DNA of 64,000 bases, from the NCBI RefSeq assembly GCF_033439725.1, contig NW_026944387.1:4092001-4156000 (forward strand), written 5' to 3'. Positions 1 through 11,994 of this stretch are shown here, one piece after another. The DNA comes from Neurospora tetraspora. Lineage: Eukaryota; Ascomycota; Sordariomycetes; Sordariales; Sordariaceae. The translations under genes and the position numbers were made by a program. The stretch's first letter is position 1. The number at the start of each line of letters is the position of its first letter. The notes below the pieces were generated by a model that saw only the letters and a program-made list of their open reading frames with translations, did not search any database and was not told where the DNA came from.

Positions 1-280
1 ATTCCCTTTCTTTTCTGCCCACACCTTCCGCCCTCAGAGACCGACGCGTCACGAGTCACGGGACAGGATCTTGCACCGTCTCTCCCCCGCTTTTCACCCG
101 TTACTCACCACAATGATCGCGTTCGTTGGCGTCTTCCATCCTCGCATTCATCACCCACCTGCGATACAAACCACTGCTCGTAACGAGGAAAGCTCTTCCA
201 ACGCTCTTCTTTTGACGAGAGTGCCTAACCGCATTCATCTACCATAATACGCAACACTCTCGAAGACACAGGAAAGGGAA

Positions 281-1448
281 ATGAAGGCACAGCAGGAAAA
301 CTGGAGGACGGCCACAGCACCGAATACATGTGAGTGCGTTGAGGTGCATGGCACCTCAAATACCAGCGCGAGACAGTATGTTGACAAGTATTTCTAACTT
401 CAGACTTCCGGGTCCTCGATCCAAAGAACTTTTGCGGCGAGATCATCATCGAAAGAGACCGAATGAAGGCCATCGAAACTGCATGTCGTGCACACCGCAT
501 GGTCTCAACATCGACAGACATCACCCTCCCAATCTTTGCCGATGGCTCACGGCGCGGTGCTAATGGTGCTTACGCGGTCCCGTTCAAGCACTATGCCCCA
601 GGCACTGAGGACCACGGCCGCAAAGTATCGGCAGGCTGGCCTGTTTTCCACCAAACCACCAACGGCTGTGAACTACTCGCAATCAAGCAGGCTATCAAAG
701 TGGCCATCATCGAGCTCACCACACTCGAACGACAATTGCCGCCGGAGACCAAAGCGAAGGTTCAGGTCCAGATTTTCGACGATGGAATGTTCCCCCTCGA
801 GCATCTGTCAGGAATAAAGGACACCATGCCAAATGAGAGCGACCATATCTCTTCCGTTTACCGCTGGTCCCAGAGATTCCGGGAACGGTTCGCAGGCCGC
901 AACTCACCACTTGAGGTCAAATTGCAGCTGCTCTGGGTCCCAGGTCATGTCGACAAGGTGAAGCTGCATCGCAAGGCAGATGAGGTAGCTGGCAAAGTTT
1001 CCGAGATTACGATGCCACTACTTACCGTCGGCGGCGAAGAGCGACCGTGCCGTCACTGGAACTCCGTGATCCAAAACTTTCTCGGGAACTGCCAGATCCT
1101 CGTCAGCAAGCGCAACCACGAGTCGCTGGAGAAGAGGGTATCGAGGGCCACGACGACGACTATGAACCACGCCTCGATAAAGACTTCGAAGAGAATGGTG
1201 TCGAGAACCAGTGGCAGCAGGGAGCTCCCAATGACTACGACATCCACAGCGGCGAGAGTAACCTTCTCTCTCAAGCCCATCACAAAGGTCAGGAAATCAG
1301 CATGGAACAATGGGCCTGTCAGTGCCGGGATATCCAGCTATGGAACCAGTTGTCAGCAGAGTTCCAGGAATGCTACCAAAAGTGGTACGCACTGTTTCTG
1401 CAACACCTCCAGGAAGGTGATGCCGATCAGGAAATGGGCGGAATTTGA
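281..1448 (+). CDS. RNase H-like family protein, copy A (frame change near the C-terminus)
   Basis: Two exons: 281-329 (16 codons plus one base) and 404 onward, with intron 330-403 (GTGAGT...TTCAG). The phase-1 join gives a protein of about 370 residues. The RNase H core is readable: IFADGS (first Asp), GCELLAIKQAI (Glu), IFDDGMFPL (second Asp) and WVPGH followed by KADEVA (His and last Asp), so the catalytic set is kept, although the loop of the last motif is altered. After about 1090-1130 the open frame (to 1476) turns basic and unlike its paralogs, while the next frame, ending at 1448, encodes an acidic tail (DDDYEP, DIQLWNQ) like the other members. A one-base frameshift is therefore likely. 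Function unknown; it may still be an active nuclease if the core is made. Confidence 0.62.
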
Positions 1449-2454
1449 GGCGTGGATCAGGTGCTATGTCCCATAGGGGAAAGGCGAGACAGCCATCTAG
1501 CTAGGCTAGATGACTTGTCTGGGCTCGTTTCTGGGCGTTGTCAATCAATCGAGCAAGTAACTCAAGGATTCTTCTCTTTCCTGTTTTTTTCTTCCCTTTT
1601 TGGGCTGCCGCTTCGATCTAGTGATTCACTGACAGTTGCCTTTTTCCGGCGGCGCGAGAAGTCTCGCCCTTCCTTTGTGATTGCGAATGCCCTCTTCGAC
1701 CTGCAAACCCGAGGTTTGTCTGTCCATCCACCTGCCAGAGTTGGTCGACAATGTGAAATTAGAAATGGTGGGCTTCACGGTCGTCGTGAACGGTGACGCT
1801 CTAGTATCTTTCAAGCTTGTTCCAGAGGCACAGCTGGTCATCGTCATTCGTCTATCGGAGTGATAGCGTAATGTGATGAGCCTAGGATGGTCGGCAAGGT
1901 GAAGTTTGACATCATGATCGAGGAGGAAACAGGAACAATAGGAAGGCCGTGGCTTGCCATGTTGACAGATTCGATTAAGCCATGATACCTTTGATTGAGT
2001 GACGGTACCGTTTCTTGGGCCATCGGTGCCAAATTTCGGAACGTCTAGATTTTGCACTGGTCTTGTTCCCGCCCGCTAGCCCATATCAACGACGACCTCC
2101 ACCGTGACCCGCCCGTCCAGTCAACCACATTAACAGTTATAGCAACGGCTTTGGATGTTGGCAGGCTTTTGCTCCCTATAAGAGCGTTTCGATCAACCGG
2201 GCACCTACTTACTTCAGACATCTAGCATCAACTCGTTGTCTAACCTCCGTTGCTAAACAACTTTCCTATCAAAACCTAGCCTACTGCGTAGAAAGGGCCT
2301 TCCGTCTCTTATGCCCTCCTTATAGTCGCGTTGTGGTACCCTTCACGACAGTATTATATAAACCTACCCACACTCACCCCCAAAACTACACGCACCCTCT
2401 ATACCCCATCTGACAGCTGACATGTAACAACCGTCGTTTTGTATAATAAAATCG
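1449..2454. other. intergenic, no gene seen
   Basis: Normal-composition DNA between gene A and the first AT-rich island. I see no coding pattern, tRNA or repeat that I can support. Confidence 0.5.
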
Positions 2455-5400
2455 CGTTTTCTCATATCTTCTAGCATCCCTACTAAAATCGCCATACGTA
2501 CTAAGACCGCTAGAATCGTAAAGTTTTCGAAATATTAAGTACAAATCTATCTCTTATTTATTTACTTAGTAATATCTACTATTTACTCCTCGTCGTTACT
2601 AATTATAATAGGGTTCCTCTTACTACCCTCCCTTTCAAACTATATATTAATATGGTTACAATCGCTCTCGTCGTCAGCGTAGCCATCCTCATACAAAGCC
2701 TAGTATGATAAAGCATCCTAATCCTACCCTTCATTATTAGCCTAACAACGATACCTCTTATACCTTCTAAATTCCTAAGCATTCTTAGCGTTAAATAGAC
2801 GGCGGGTACGTTCAATATACTTGTTAACAAAAGGATTACTATACAATATGCCTTTAACTACCTAATTTCTATATATATATAAACGAATAGAACCGACCTC
2901 TTACTTTAGTTTTAACTATAATTTTAAATATTTAATACGACCTCTACACTATTTTAATTACTTTTTATCCCTTTTGAAAACAATACTATATAAAGATTCT
3001 ATCTTATAAAGTAGCCACCTTAAGAAATAATATAGGAGGTAAGGGCAGCGCTAGAGATAAATCTATTATAAATAAATATCAATCTGTATTTATTTAAGTA
3101 GGTCAAATACGTATCAAATCGTATTTATTTATATTCATTTATATTTATCTGACCATGTTTGACACATAAAATCTTGTTTTTGGTGCTTTCGAGCTCAAAA
3201 GTACTCTAATTCTTACAATTTCTACCTTCCTAGAACGCCCTAAAGCGGTAAATCCCCTCCCCAAAACAATTACAACGTCGTGTATATCGTCTATCCTCAT
3301 CAAGCATCTACAATCAAATCAGATTGCAGCCAAAACTTCAAACTTTCGATAGTATTAATAAACTCTGCAATAAAGCTATATTTCTAGCTATCGAGAATCA
3401 ACTTGGCGCCGCTGAAGGAGCGTTCACAATTATCTACTATAGAAGGTATAAAGTAGAAATTAAATACTATACGTAATAAACGAAAGTATAAACTGTAGTT
3501 AACCTTCTACTACCCCAATACGTTATTAACAACGTAAATCTCATCGTTAAAGTAGCGGTACAACTCATCCTCCTTCTTTAGCTATAAAGGGAGGGCATTA
3601 TAGAAATCGTAATTGATAAACCAATCGTTATCAACTATCTTAACTTATTAATTATTAATATTAATTAATAAATCTTCAACAAGCTAATTAACGTAATCAA
3701 CGCCGTAAATAAACTAAAAGTCAATAAGGATCTGCTCATACTCCTAATTAATAAACTCTTTATTTACCTATTTTACCGCGGTAGCCAGGGTAAAAAATAC
3801 ACGCGGTCCAATACGCGGGGCATCGCTCTATCTTATCCCTATATTACTTCAACTTCTCAACGACCCTATCAATAATATAACTAACGGCCTCCATACACTC
3901 GTTAAGTAAATCATTAACGTAGTCAACAGGAAGCTCATCGCTTAACAAGGCGGCTTAAAACAGCATAATCTAAAACGAGGCAACTCGAGTACGAAAGGAG
4001 GCGGGTCGAGAGGAGGGGAATCGAGAGGAGGCTAATTGAAATAATTGAAAATCAAGGATTTAAGAGGATAAATCGACTTAAAAGGAGGAGTCTAGGGGGG
4101 CACGTATACAAATAGCGCGTTAAGGTTATTGAATAGAGGTAGGGATAGCTATACAAATATTTAACTCTAGGATTTAAGGACCTTCGAAGGGTTTAAATAT
4201 AATATCTCCTCTAAATCTAACTCTTATTTAACGTAACCTTTTAATAAGGCAATAAAGGCTAGGGATAATTATTGAAAAGAGGGGAATTCTAATCTCAAAC
4301 TTCTTAATAAAATTTTTAAATAATCCTATTACCTCTATAATCTCCCAAATTACAAAAGATCTATAAATATAATTCCAAATTTTAATTTTATTATTCTATC
4401 TATCCGTCCGTCTACGGGTATTAAGCAGTATTTAAGTAACGCCGAATATTTAATAATTTATAATAGATTTTCTAAAAATTATTTATAAAAAGGCTCCCTC
4501 TATCGAACATAATAGAATTTAGGAATCCGAACGGTTAGACCGAGCTACCAATATTTATTGGAGTTCTAAGGTGGGGCGTGCCTCTTGATTAAAGCTCTCT
4601 CAGAAGGAGATAAACGTTTAATTCCTGCTGTAGAACGAATAGCTTGTATTACCGGACTAGACACAAATAATAATAAATGAATAGGGGTAAAGGTTTCGCT
4701 TATAAGCCTTACAAAGCAGCGTAACGCCTCCTCTCTTTTTCGGTTATAAAGAATCTCTTACATTTTATTTACGTTGCATTCTTTCTTTACGTCTACTTTC
4801 CGCTTCTTTTTATAATTAAAATTAGGAGCGTCCTCTTTATTAAATACGAATTCTTACGAATTAAACCGGTTAATACCCTAAACGATATAAATTATAACCT
4901 TTTTAAAATTAATTAATGATATAGTACGTTTTAATATATTAACCCTCTTACAATTAATAAATACATCCTTATATTTTAAGAATATATCTTCGAATTTATT
5001 ATCGAACTTCTAGAAATTACTAGTCTAAATAAGTTTATATTTACGAATTATATTAAGACAATCAGTGAATTAGGAAGTAGGGGAAATTACTTCGCTAATT
5101 CCAAATCTCTTCCTATTTATAATAAGGATTTCCCAATCGGATAGCTATTTTTCAAAATCTTTAGGTTACTGCTTTATAATTTCTTTAATAAACATTTAAT
5201 GATTTCGACGGGCTTTAGCAATTTGGTCAATAGGGCAATAATTAATTTAATTCTTAATTTCTCTAAATTGATCGCGGGTAAATTTATCCTATTTAAATAA
5301 AGTATCAGCGTAGTAGGCAGCGATATAAATACTTATCCAATTACGCATTTAGGTATTAGCGTTATCGAAGTCTTTCTAGTATTTATAATAAACATTATAC

Positions 5401-6125
5401 GTATTATTAATTTAATTATATACTACTTTCCTAGCAATTATTAGGTCGGTAGAGGAGTTAATAATTATATCCTCCCTAATATTCTATTCGGTACAGTATT
5501 TATTATCCTCGTTTTCCTCGTCTTTATTTTCAAAGCTTCCTTTTTTATTATTTTCATTAGCGCCTACAGAGGCTTCTTCTTAGAATTAGGTAGCGGCAAT
5601 AGTCTTAATAATAATACCATTAGTATTAATAACCGTAGCGGTAATAATTATTACGGTTGTAATTACGACCTTTTTAATTCGGATTCCTCTATTGAATCTA
5701 ACGAACTCCTTCTTTACCGCCAAAAGGCAGTCCTTTATTTACTTAGTAAAGAAAAAGTCTTCTAGCTTCAAGGGTAGAACCCTCTAAATTATAAGTCCTC
5801 CCTCAAGTAGCCAATTACCAAAGTCCTAATTACTACTAGCGAATCTCTTAAAAGCTTTATACCAACTAGGCCAATCGGAAGAGGTATTAAAAATAACTAT
5901 AAGAGCCTTATTGGTAGATTCCTTTAACAAAGATATAGCTAATGTTATTAGTTTCGTAGGGATATTGCTTATAATCGATAATCATAGCATTAAACGTAAA
6001 TACGCAAATCAGACTATTAATTATTAGATTTGACCATATAAAATTAATTGATTGAAGAGTATATTCCTGATTCGCCGAGAAGGTATGAGAGGTGCTAGGG
6101 TAACCCAGATATACCCAGAAATCAG
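2455..6125. repeat. RIP-mutated AT-rich island 1
   Basis: About 3.7 kb dominated by TA, TAAT and TTAAT words with stops in every frame, sharply different from the flanks. This is the usual result of RIP (CpA to TpA on both strands) on repeated DNA in Neurospora-like fungi. It carries the hAT transposase relic listed separately; most of the rest is too eroded to name. Confidence 0.8.
3300..3430 (-). mobile_element. hAT transposase C-terminal relic
   Basis: Read on the minus strand, this stretch gives CERSFSGAKLILDS, then a tail like FINTIESLKFWL. That is the hATC dimerisation signature of hAT transposases (E-R-x-F-S-x-A-K-x, then a conserved LKSWL). The element would extend toward higher coordinates, perhaps to about 6.0 kb. 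Many interruptions typical of RIP are present and the element is certainly dead. Its ends were not located. Confidence 0.65.
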
Positions 6126-6129
6126 GCAA

Positions 6130-6333
6130 TATCAGGTGGCTGAAGCGCTAACCTCCATATGGTATGGCTAAAACCACCCTTGAATCTGACACCTACCTTG
6201 TCCATTACCCACATGGGCCGGGGGGTTTGGCCCCTTTGAGTAGTATTGTAGCTGGCGTCTTCCGGTTACGCAATAGGCTCTTCTACTCCCTTCCAGTTGC
6301 TTTACGTCCCCCGCTCGATTCCCGCCCTTGCCA
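6130..6333 (+). repeat. tRNA-like Pol III repeat, copy 1
   Basis: Its 3' half matches five other places in the window: the core CTGGCGTCTTCCGGTTACGC, then a block around GGCTCTTCTACTCCCTTCCAG, then a B-box-like CGCTCGATTCCC (6311-6322). An A-box-like TGGCTGAAGCG starts at 6137. T-runs (6 and 9 T) follow within about 30 bases, as in Pol III terminators. GGCAA at 6125 and TTGCC at 6327 could pair as an acceptor-like stem. This looks like a SINE derived from a class II (Leu/Ser-type) tRNA; the family is unnamed to my knowledge. Confidence 0.6.
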
Positions 6334-6408
6334 TCTTTTTTGTCTTTTTTTTTGGTTTTCGACCATACATCGGTCATCCGCTTTTCAAGTAAGATGTTGG
6401 AAGTAATG

Positions 6409-6595
6409 TTGAACCATACGGAGGAGGTGATCACGTGAGACGAGGAATGTGGTGGTGAATGTCTTGATTGATTGAAGAGAGAGAAAGAGGAATGCAAAGA
6501 AGGGAGACGAAGTCTAGCTTATATACAGGGTAAGCATGTGTGGATCGTATCCACCTTGTGCCAAGAATGCCAAGACATGGTGATGGCTTCAACAA
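6409..6595 (-). repeat. dispersed promoter-like repeat (partner at 15170-15352)
   Basis: The reverse complement of this block closely matches 15170-15352. Both contain a TATATAAG-type box, a CT-rich tract, TCAATCAATCAAGAC and a stretch ending in GTATGGTTCAACA. It looks like a copied promoter and 5' leader without a gene behind it. Confidence 0.6.
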
Positions 6596-6599
6596 GTAA

Positions 6600-8046
6600 C
6601 ACATATTGTGCTTTTTTCCCTTTCACTGGCTGGCACTTGCTTTCAACACTTCCAGGGTGCCATAATTCCTGCTTATACCTACCAGTGACAGGCACTGAGG
6701 GAAAGCGCGGTCCTGGTTGCTGTAAGAAAGGACATTTCAGTCGTTTTTCTTCGTCCATTACTGAATATCATTCCCCCTTTTCTTCAAGTCCTTCATTTGA
6801 GAGTCTCAGTCATACGTTGGAGCAAGATGTATGTCTTCGCCCTTTGTCAAACATCGTTGTGTTGTTGCTACGTCTCGGCCATTGCCACCTGACATAGCAG
6901 TTAGCACTGCCGGTGAGCCCTCCAAACTTCTCTTCTCTGCTCCTCCTTACTTTCCCCCATTCTACAGGACACTCAATCATATCCACGGTTGCTTTTGTTA
7001 TTGTTGTTCGTGACCTCAAACGTTGCCATGTCGTCGCGTCTAATACTGCTTACATCTTCCAGTTCTGTTTTACTCCCTCCTTGGCTCTTGACATTCTTAC
7101 TCTTTATGACGGCTGAGATACTCAAAGCACTATCATAGGGAAGGTGGGTTCAATTACTTGCCCATGTTTAGGTTCTCGAGGTGTGAGTCTCAGCGGTCCT
7201 GGGTTTATATGATTTGATCTCCGCGCCGCCCCTATTCAGCCCTCTACGATGTCATTCTTGTGTCCTCAACTCAGCTTTTCGGCCTTGAATAGCCAAAGCA
7301 ACACTGTCACACCAGCACTCGTTCCTCAATTTCCCAAGCCGTGACATTCTCGAAGAGAGTTGCTTTGGAGCATTCCGTTTCGTATGTTCTTGTCTTCTCT
7401 ACAACCAAACTAGGTACCTGAATCCTATCATGGCAATGTTATTGCCCGTCTTTCCAGCTCGTCCACAGAGTGAAAAAGACAAGACTTCTTATGAGCAAGA
7501 TCGATGACATGACCTAAGCCGTTGACTGTGACTTCCTAGTGCCTCCGAATGTATTGGATCAGTCACGTACATATGCCCACGACGGGGAAATGGTGCCGGA
7601 TACGCTCCTCCTGACTACCTCTAGGCACGCCATTTCCACACTTGATTTTGTACCAGAGGTCAAGGTCTATACCAAGACCGTTAGGATCATGGACACCAAC
7701 AGCTGTCCTCATTTTCATCCCATATGTGCCCACTACGTTGGGTTTTGAATTGACACGGTTCGACAGCTGACGCGCCACCTGTCACTGCCTGAAAGTTTCA
7801 GAGCCCTATCGAACCCAGAGCACACAATACCAATCGTCGGCAAAATTCTTTCCCGTCCTCACTAACTCATCACGGACAACCAAAAATCCGGCATTCGCCG
7901 TCATCTTTTTGTCGCCAATTTCTGAGGTAGCCACAGCTACACCGACGAGGTCACGGTCTTTTGCGCTCGTACAGCGTACCTTACCTACTTTGCAAACTTA
8001 TCAACTCCAATCTTCTCCTCAGATCCTCGTGCGCTCGCTACTCGCC
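6600..8046. other. intergenic, no gene seen
   Basis: No ORF with protein-like composition and no RNA gene recognised. It lies upstream of gene B and may hold its promoter. Confidence 0.4.
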
Positions 8047-9494
8047 ATGTCTGGACTGAGAAAAAGTGGGCAACATGGCCGGACTGCCCGCGGAGCGCAG
8101 GATACGCCTGAGGATGTCGAGCTCTTCAGTAAGTTTTTTGTCGGCGTGGATGAATGACGGTTTCAGCTTACCCACTGGCCACTTCGGTGATTATCTCCCG
8201 GTTACTGTCTTACTGACCTGAGATGTGATTAAAAGAACTTCTTTTCACCTCTACCCTGACCGCCACCGTCTGTATTCCCCACGCAGCCGACGAAATGCAC
8301 CAAAGACAAGTAATCGCGCTAGCTGAGGGAGCCCAGCGTCGCGTCACTACTCCTAACGACCTGGACATTTCGTTGGGAATATTTGCCTCAGCATCATGTG
8401 TCGAGGGGCATGAGCTCAAGGGCGCGTATTCGGTCGTCTTTAGGCAAATGTCACCTGGTACATCCGACCATGGTGAGCTTTTCAAGATGGGTTGGAATCA
8501 GCCTTCTGCCTCAGACTCACAAGCTGCGAACGGTCTGGCAATTGCTCAGGCAATTAGCATTTCGGGCGCGAGATTGCGTACAATTGCAGCCGGTCCGCAG
8601 GGAGCAGTCCCGAGAAAGGCTAGGGTACAAGTTTTTACAGCCAGCAACCCAGCCCTTCGCCATATAATCAACCAGGCTGAGATTCAGGGCCCTCGCCAAG
8701 CCCTCCAAACCAGAGTCTCGTCGCTTGTCCACCAAGAAGTACAAAAGCTCTCCGATATTCCAGGAATGAGGGTCGAGCTGGTTCTTTACTGGCTCCCAGC
8801 CAAATGTGGCGTGACGAGCCTAAATGAAGCTCACAAGATTGCCATGAAATGCCGCAAAGACGGCAGAAACATGTTTTTCGTCGATGGGGAGATGGAAGAG
8901 AGGTCCAGTGCGCATATGCCGAAATCAGTCTCATCAATCATTGCAGACGTCCTGATCCGAGAGCGTCTCCGGATCAACAAAGAACGGAAGACCGACGGAA
9001 AAGCAACAGCAGCAACCGCGGCCTCCATGAAGGCAGCTCATAAAACCACTGAGCCCGCCATGGACCAAGATGTCCACGCCTTGTCTCTTCCGACGACGCC
9101 GTATTTTCCAATCCACCCGCCCTACGAAGAGCTCCGCGACTCCTCTCCGGTGTCATACGGCCCAGAGCCTATGGCAGAGGCACAAGAGCCGGCAACTGAA
9201 ACCGGCCAGGCAGCGATGCCGTCGGGTGAAGAGACGCAAGAAGATATCCAAGCCCCGCTGGACGAGCAAGCGCTCGTCGACAGGCAGATCGTCATTGAAT
9301 GCTACGAGAACCACATCCGCTCCTGTCGGGAGAAAGCAATCCCGGGACGTAGCACCCGTGGCACTGAGCCGATATATAGCGGGATTGCCGATACTTATTG
9401 CGATTACCTGGGCGCGTTGGTTCCAGACCATCCGCTGGTTCAGGTACCGGACCGTCCGACGCATCCGTTGATGGCTGCCCTCTTCTCGCCGTGA
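8047..9494 (+). CDS. RNase H-like family protein, copy B (catalytic residues lost)
   Basis: Exon 1 is 8047-8128 (27 codons plus one base) with donor GTAAGT. Exon 2 best starts at 8236 (after AAAAG), giving 446 residues, because the extra stretch ATVCIPHAADE aligns with copies C and F; an acceptor at 8286 is also in phase. The core aligns with the family: GAYSVVFRQMSPGTSDHG, then the four catalytic positions read FASAS, NGLAIAQAI, FTASNPAL and WLPAKCG...AHKIA, so the acidic residues and the His are replaced. It is probably a pseudoenzyme that keeps the fold. The tail (from about residue 335) is acidic and ends with a DEQALVDRQIVIECYENHI helix shared with paralogs. The frame is intact throughout, which argues that the protein is still selected. 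Confidence 0.78.
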
Positions 9495-10548
9495 AGGGCA
9501 TCTCATCTTGGCAATGCTGTTGGGGCAATCTGGACATCAAACTTTGTGTCACTTCAGACTCCTTGTTAGTCTCCTGGGAGCGTGATCTTGTTTCAGGCTT
9601 TTGAGCCTCAAGAAGAAGCATCACAGTGTAGTCACGACGGAAGGTGGAATTACCGATGGAGGGGATTTTCTGTGGATGTTTTTGTTCTGCTAGCGCGCAT
9701 GGAGTATGGTGTTATCCCGGTCTCTTTCTGTTCATGAGATACCCGGACTTCAAAGAGGGTCCCGGATGCATGTATGTAGTTTTGAGTCCTGTTCAGACTT
9801 TTGTATTTACTCGTACCACACCTCTGAATCAAAATACAGCGGTCAGTCGTCAAAACCACTTCCACAGAGCTCGTCGCAACCATACCGTACACCACATTAA
9901 TGGGAATCTGGGGAGTGAGAAAACCGTACCACGAAAAAAAAGAAGAAAACGGTTACAGAACGGTGATATCTGTTGTCCTCAATATAACCCTTCACCTCAA
10001 AATACCGTTCAGCTCAGAATAGCCGTTGCAGGCGGATCCCAGGCCATGATTGGGTAAAAGAAACGTGATATTAGACCCCCAGGTTACCAGTAATGCATCT
10101 GACACTCAATTGTCAATGAGCAACCGCGCTGTCTACGATGTGCCCACTGCCTCCCCGTTGTTAAAGGGAGACTTCCCTTCTTATAGTATTGTTGGCAGTG
10201 TGTCAGGGAGCCGTGAGACCCCTTGCTCTGTCAACCTGTAGGACTGTCAGACACGGTGAGATTGTCGAGTATAAAGTTGAGGGCGTTAACAGAAGCATTG
10301 AGGCTCTGGGGGGCATCATCGATGGGCATTTAGGAGGGTACAGAATTTCAGCAGCGTGTTATAACCCCGGTATAAAGAGAAAGACGGAGCAGCCGGCCTA
10401 GTTCCGGGTATAGTCCAATGCTGGTTTGTTTGTTAGCTTGAAACTCTGAGGCAGACCTATCCCCGCTTGTTTGAAAACACCGCAAGGTCAATATGAGATG
10501 CGTGAGATCAAACCGAAAAGGCATTAAGTCTATATCTGAACAAGGATG
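9495..10548. other. intergenic; 3' flank motif of gene B
   Basis: No gene seen. At 9695-9720 lies GCATGGAGTATGGTGTTATC, which matches blocks downstream of genes C and D (see findings). Confidence 0.45.
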
Positions 10549-10556
10549 TAAAAAAT

Positions 10557-11167
10557 GAGAAAACCTCAGCACACTCTAAAGTTTACCTACACGCACTCTA
10601 AGACCCATATAGTTCCCACTCTGGCACCCCATGACAGGCCATGACACCCGACATCCAAAAGTCCACTTTTACCCGTGAAAGTACCCCATTTCAATGTACG
10701 AAACATTGCGCTTCATTTCGTGAAAGTTTTCGCTTCATTTCGTGAAAGTTTTGGCCAGTCTTATACAGCTTTTTCGAACTTTGTGATTTTAAGCATACTT
10801 CTACACGTCGCATCACCACTTGCATTAGCACCCTACAACGCCGCCAGGCCTTATATCGTCTCTTTACAAGAAATGAAAGTCTTTATTTCCGTTGTTTTGA
10901 GGGTTGAAAAAGCGTGAGAGCGATATCACCAAGTAAACAAAGAAGGGGAGTGACAACTTCAGGGACTAAGACTGCACTACGCTATCTTATTGTATAGGGG
11001 TATATACACCACTACGAAATATCACGACTTTTGACTTGGCGGGAGGGATGTTACGAACATTTGGGAGACCCCAGATTACCATACAAAACGGCCGTATTTA
11101 TATGACAGCTGTCATATGGGTTTTAGAGTGCGTGTAGGCTTGACTTGGAGTGTGCTGAGGTTTTCTC
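10557..11167. mobile_element. hAT-type non-autonomous element (MITE), 611 bp
   Basis: The ends are inverted repeats of about 54 bp (about 46 of 54 identical) beginning GAGAAAACCTCAGCACACTC at 10557 and, inverted, at 11167. They are flanked by a perfect 8-bp direct repeat TAAAAAAT at 10549-10556 and 11168-11175. An 8-bp target duplication is diagnostic of the hAT superfamily. The interior has no transposase. It holds a short tandem repeat (TTCATTTCGTGAAAGTTTT, twice, near 10713-10752) and a palindrome ATGACAGCTGTCAT near the right end. It has not been strongly RIPed. Confidence 0.85.
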
Positions 11168-11175
11168 TAAAAAAT

Positions 11176-11994
11176 AGGTCAAGCCTTCGTCATTAGAAGA
11201 AACACATACGCTGGATCTAGAGACACCTAGACAAGTGTACCAGACGCCTGAAGCTAGCAAACTTTTCCGGGGTGTCTTGTAGTTATATCTGGTTCACCGA
11301 CTGGGAGAAGACCCGTAACATAAATATAGTTAGAGAGAAGTTGACGGGAGGAAGGAATAGTGTGTGCTACTTGATGCCGAAACAGCTGGAGTTTTGTTAG
11401 TTCACAAGATCAAGGGTATCACAGGAGATTGGACAAGATCTTCAAAGGCAAAGTGTCTGGAAGCAATAATTTCAATAAAGAGACATGAGTGAGTGAAAGC
11501 TATGTTCAAACATGATAGTCTCTACGAAACAGGGGTATCTCTGGTACAAAGAAGAAGAAGAACCCGGACAACGCCAAACTCCATGCTCGCGAGGAAAGAA
11601 CAGCAACAACGAAACACTTTGAGCAATCATCAAAGGTCTCTTACACAAGCCACTGACCCCCCGGGCTTTTCGGTCAGAAAATTTGCCTCAGGCTATCCTC
11701 AAAGTCCTCCAACAACCACAACACACCATACAAGTCTGATAAAACCATTGCCGCCGAAACCAGACAACGCCGAACTCTATGCTCCCAAGCCGTGCGAATA
11801 ATGACAGAAAACTTTGGCAGAACCTTTGAAACGTCCTTCACACACCAAACGCCACACAGCTTTGATCGCTGGGAGACTCCGCTCGGTTATACATCGAAGA
11901 CCTCCTCCTCCAATGCAACAGGAACAAACTGTAAGGACCAGATCACCCCAAGCCCCCCAAATCCCAGCGACACCGACAAGAACGACCAATCCCC
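11176..11994. other. intergenic; two 3' flank motifs of gene C
   Basis: No gene supported. Two copies of a motif lie at 11563-11590 and 11760-11786 (plus-strand core ACAACGCCAAACTCCATGC). They are also found downstream of genes B and D and probably mark the 3' UTR of the family. Confidence 0.45.
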
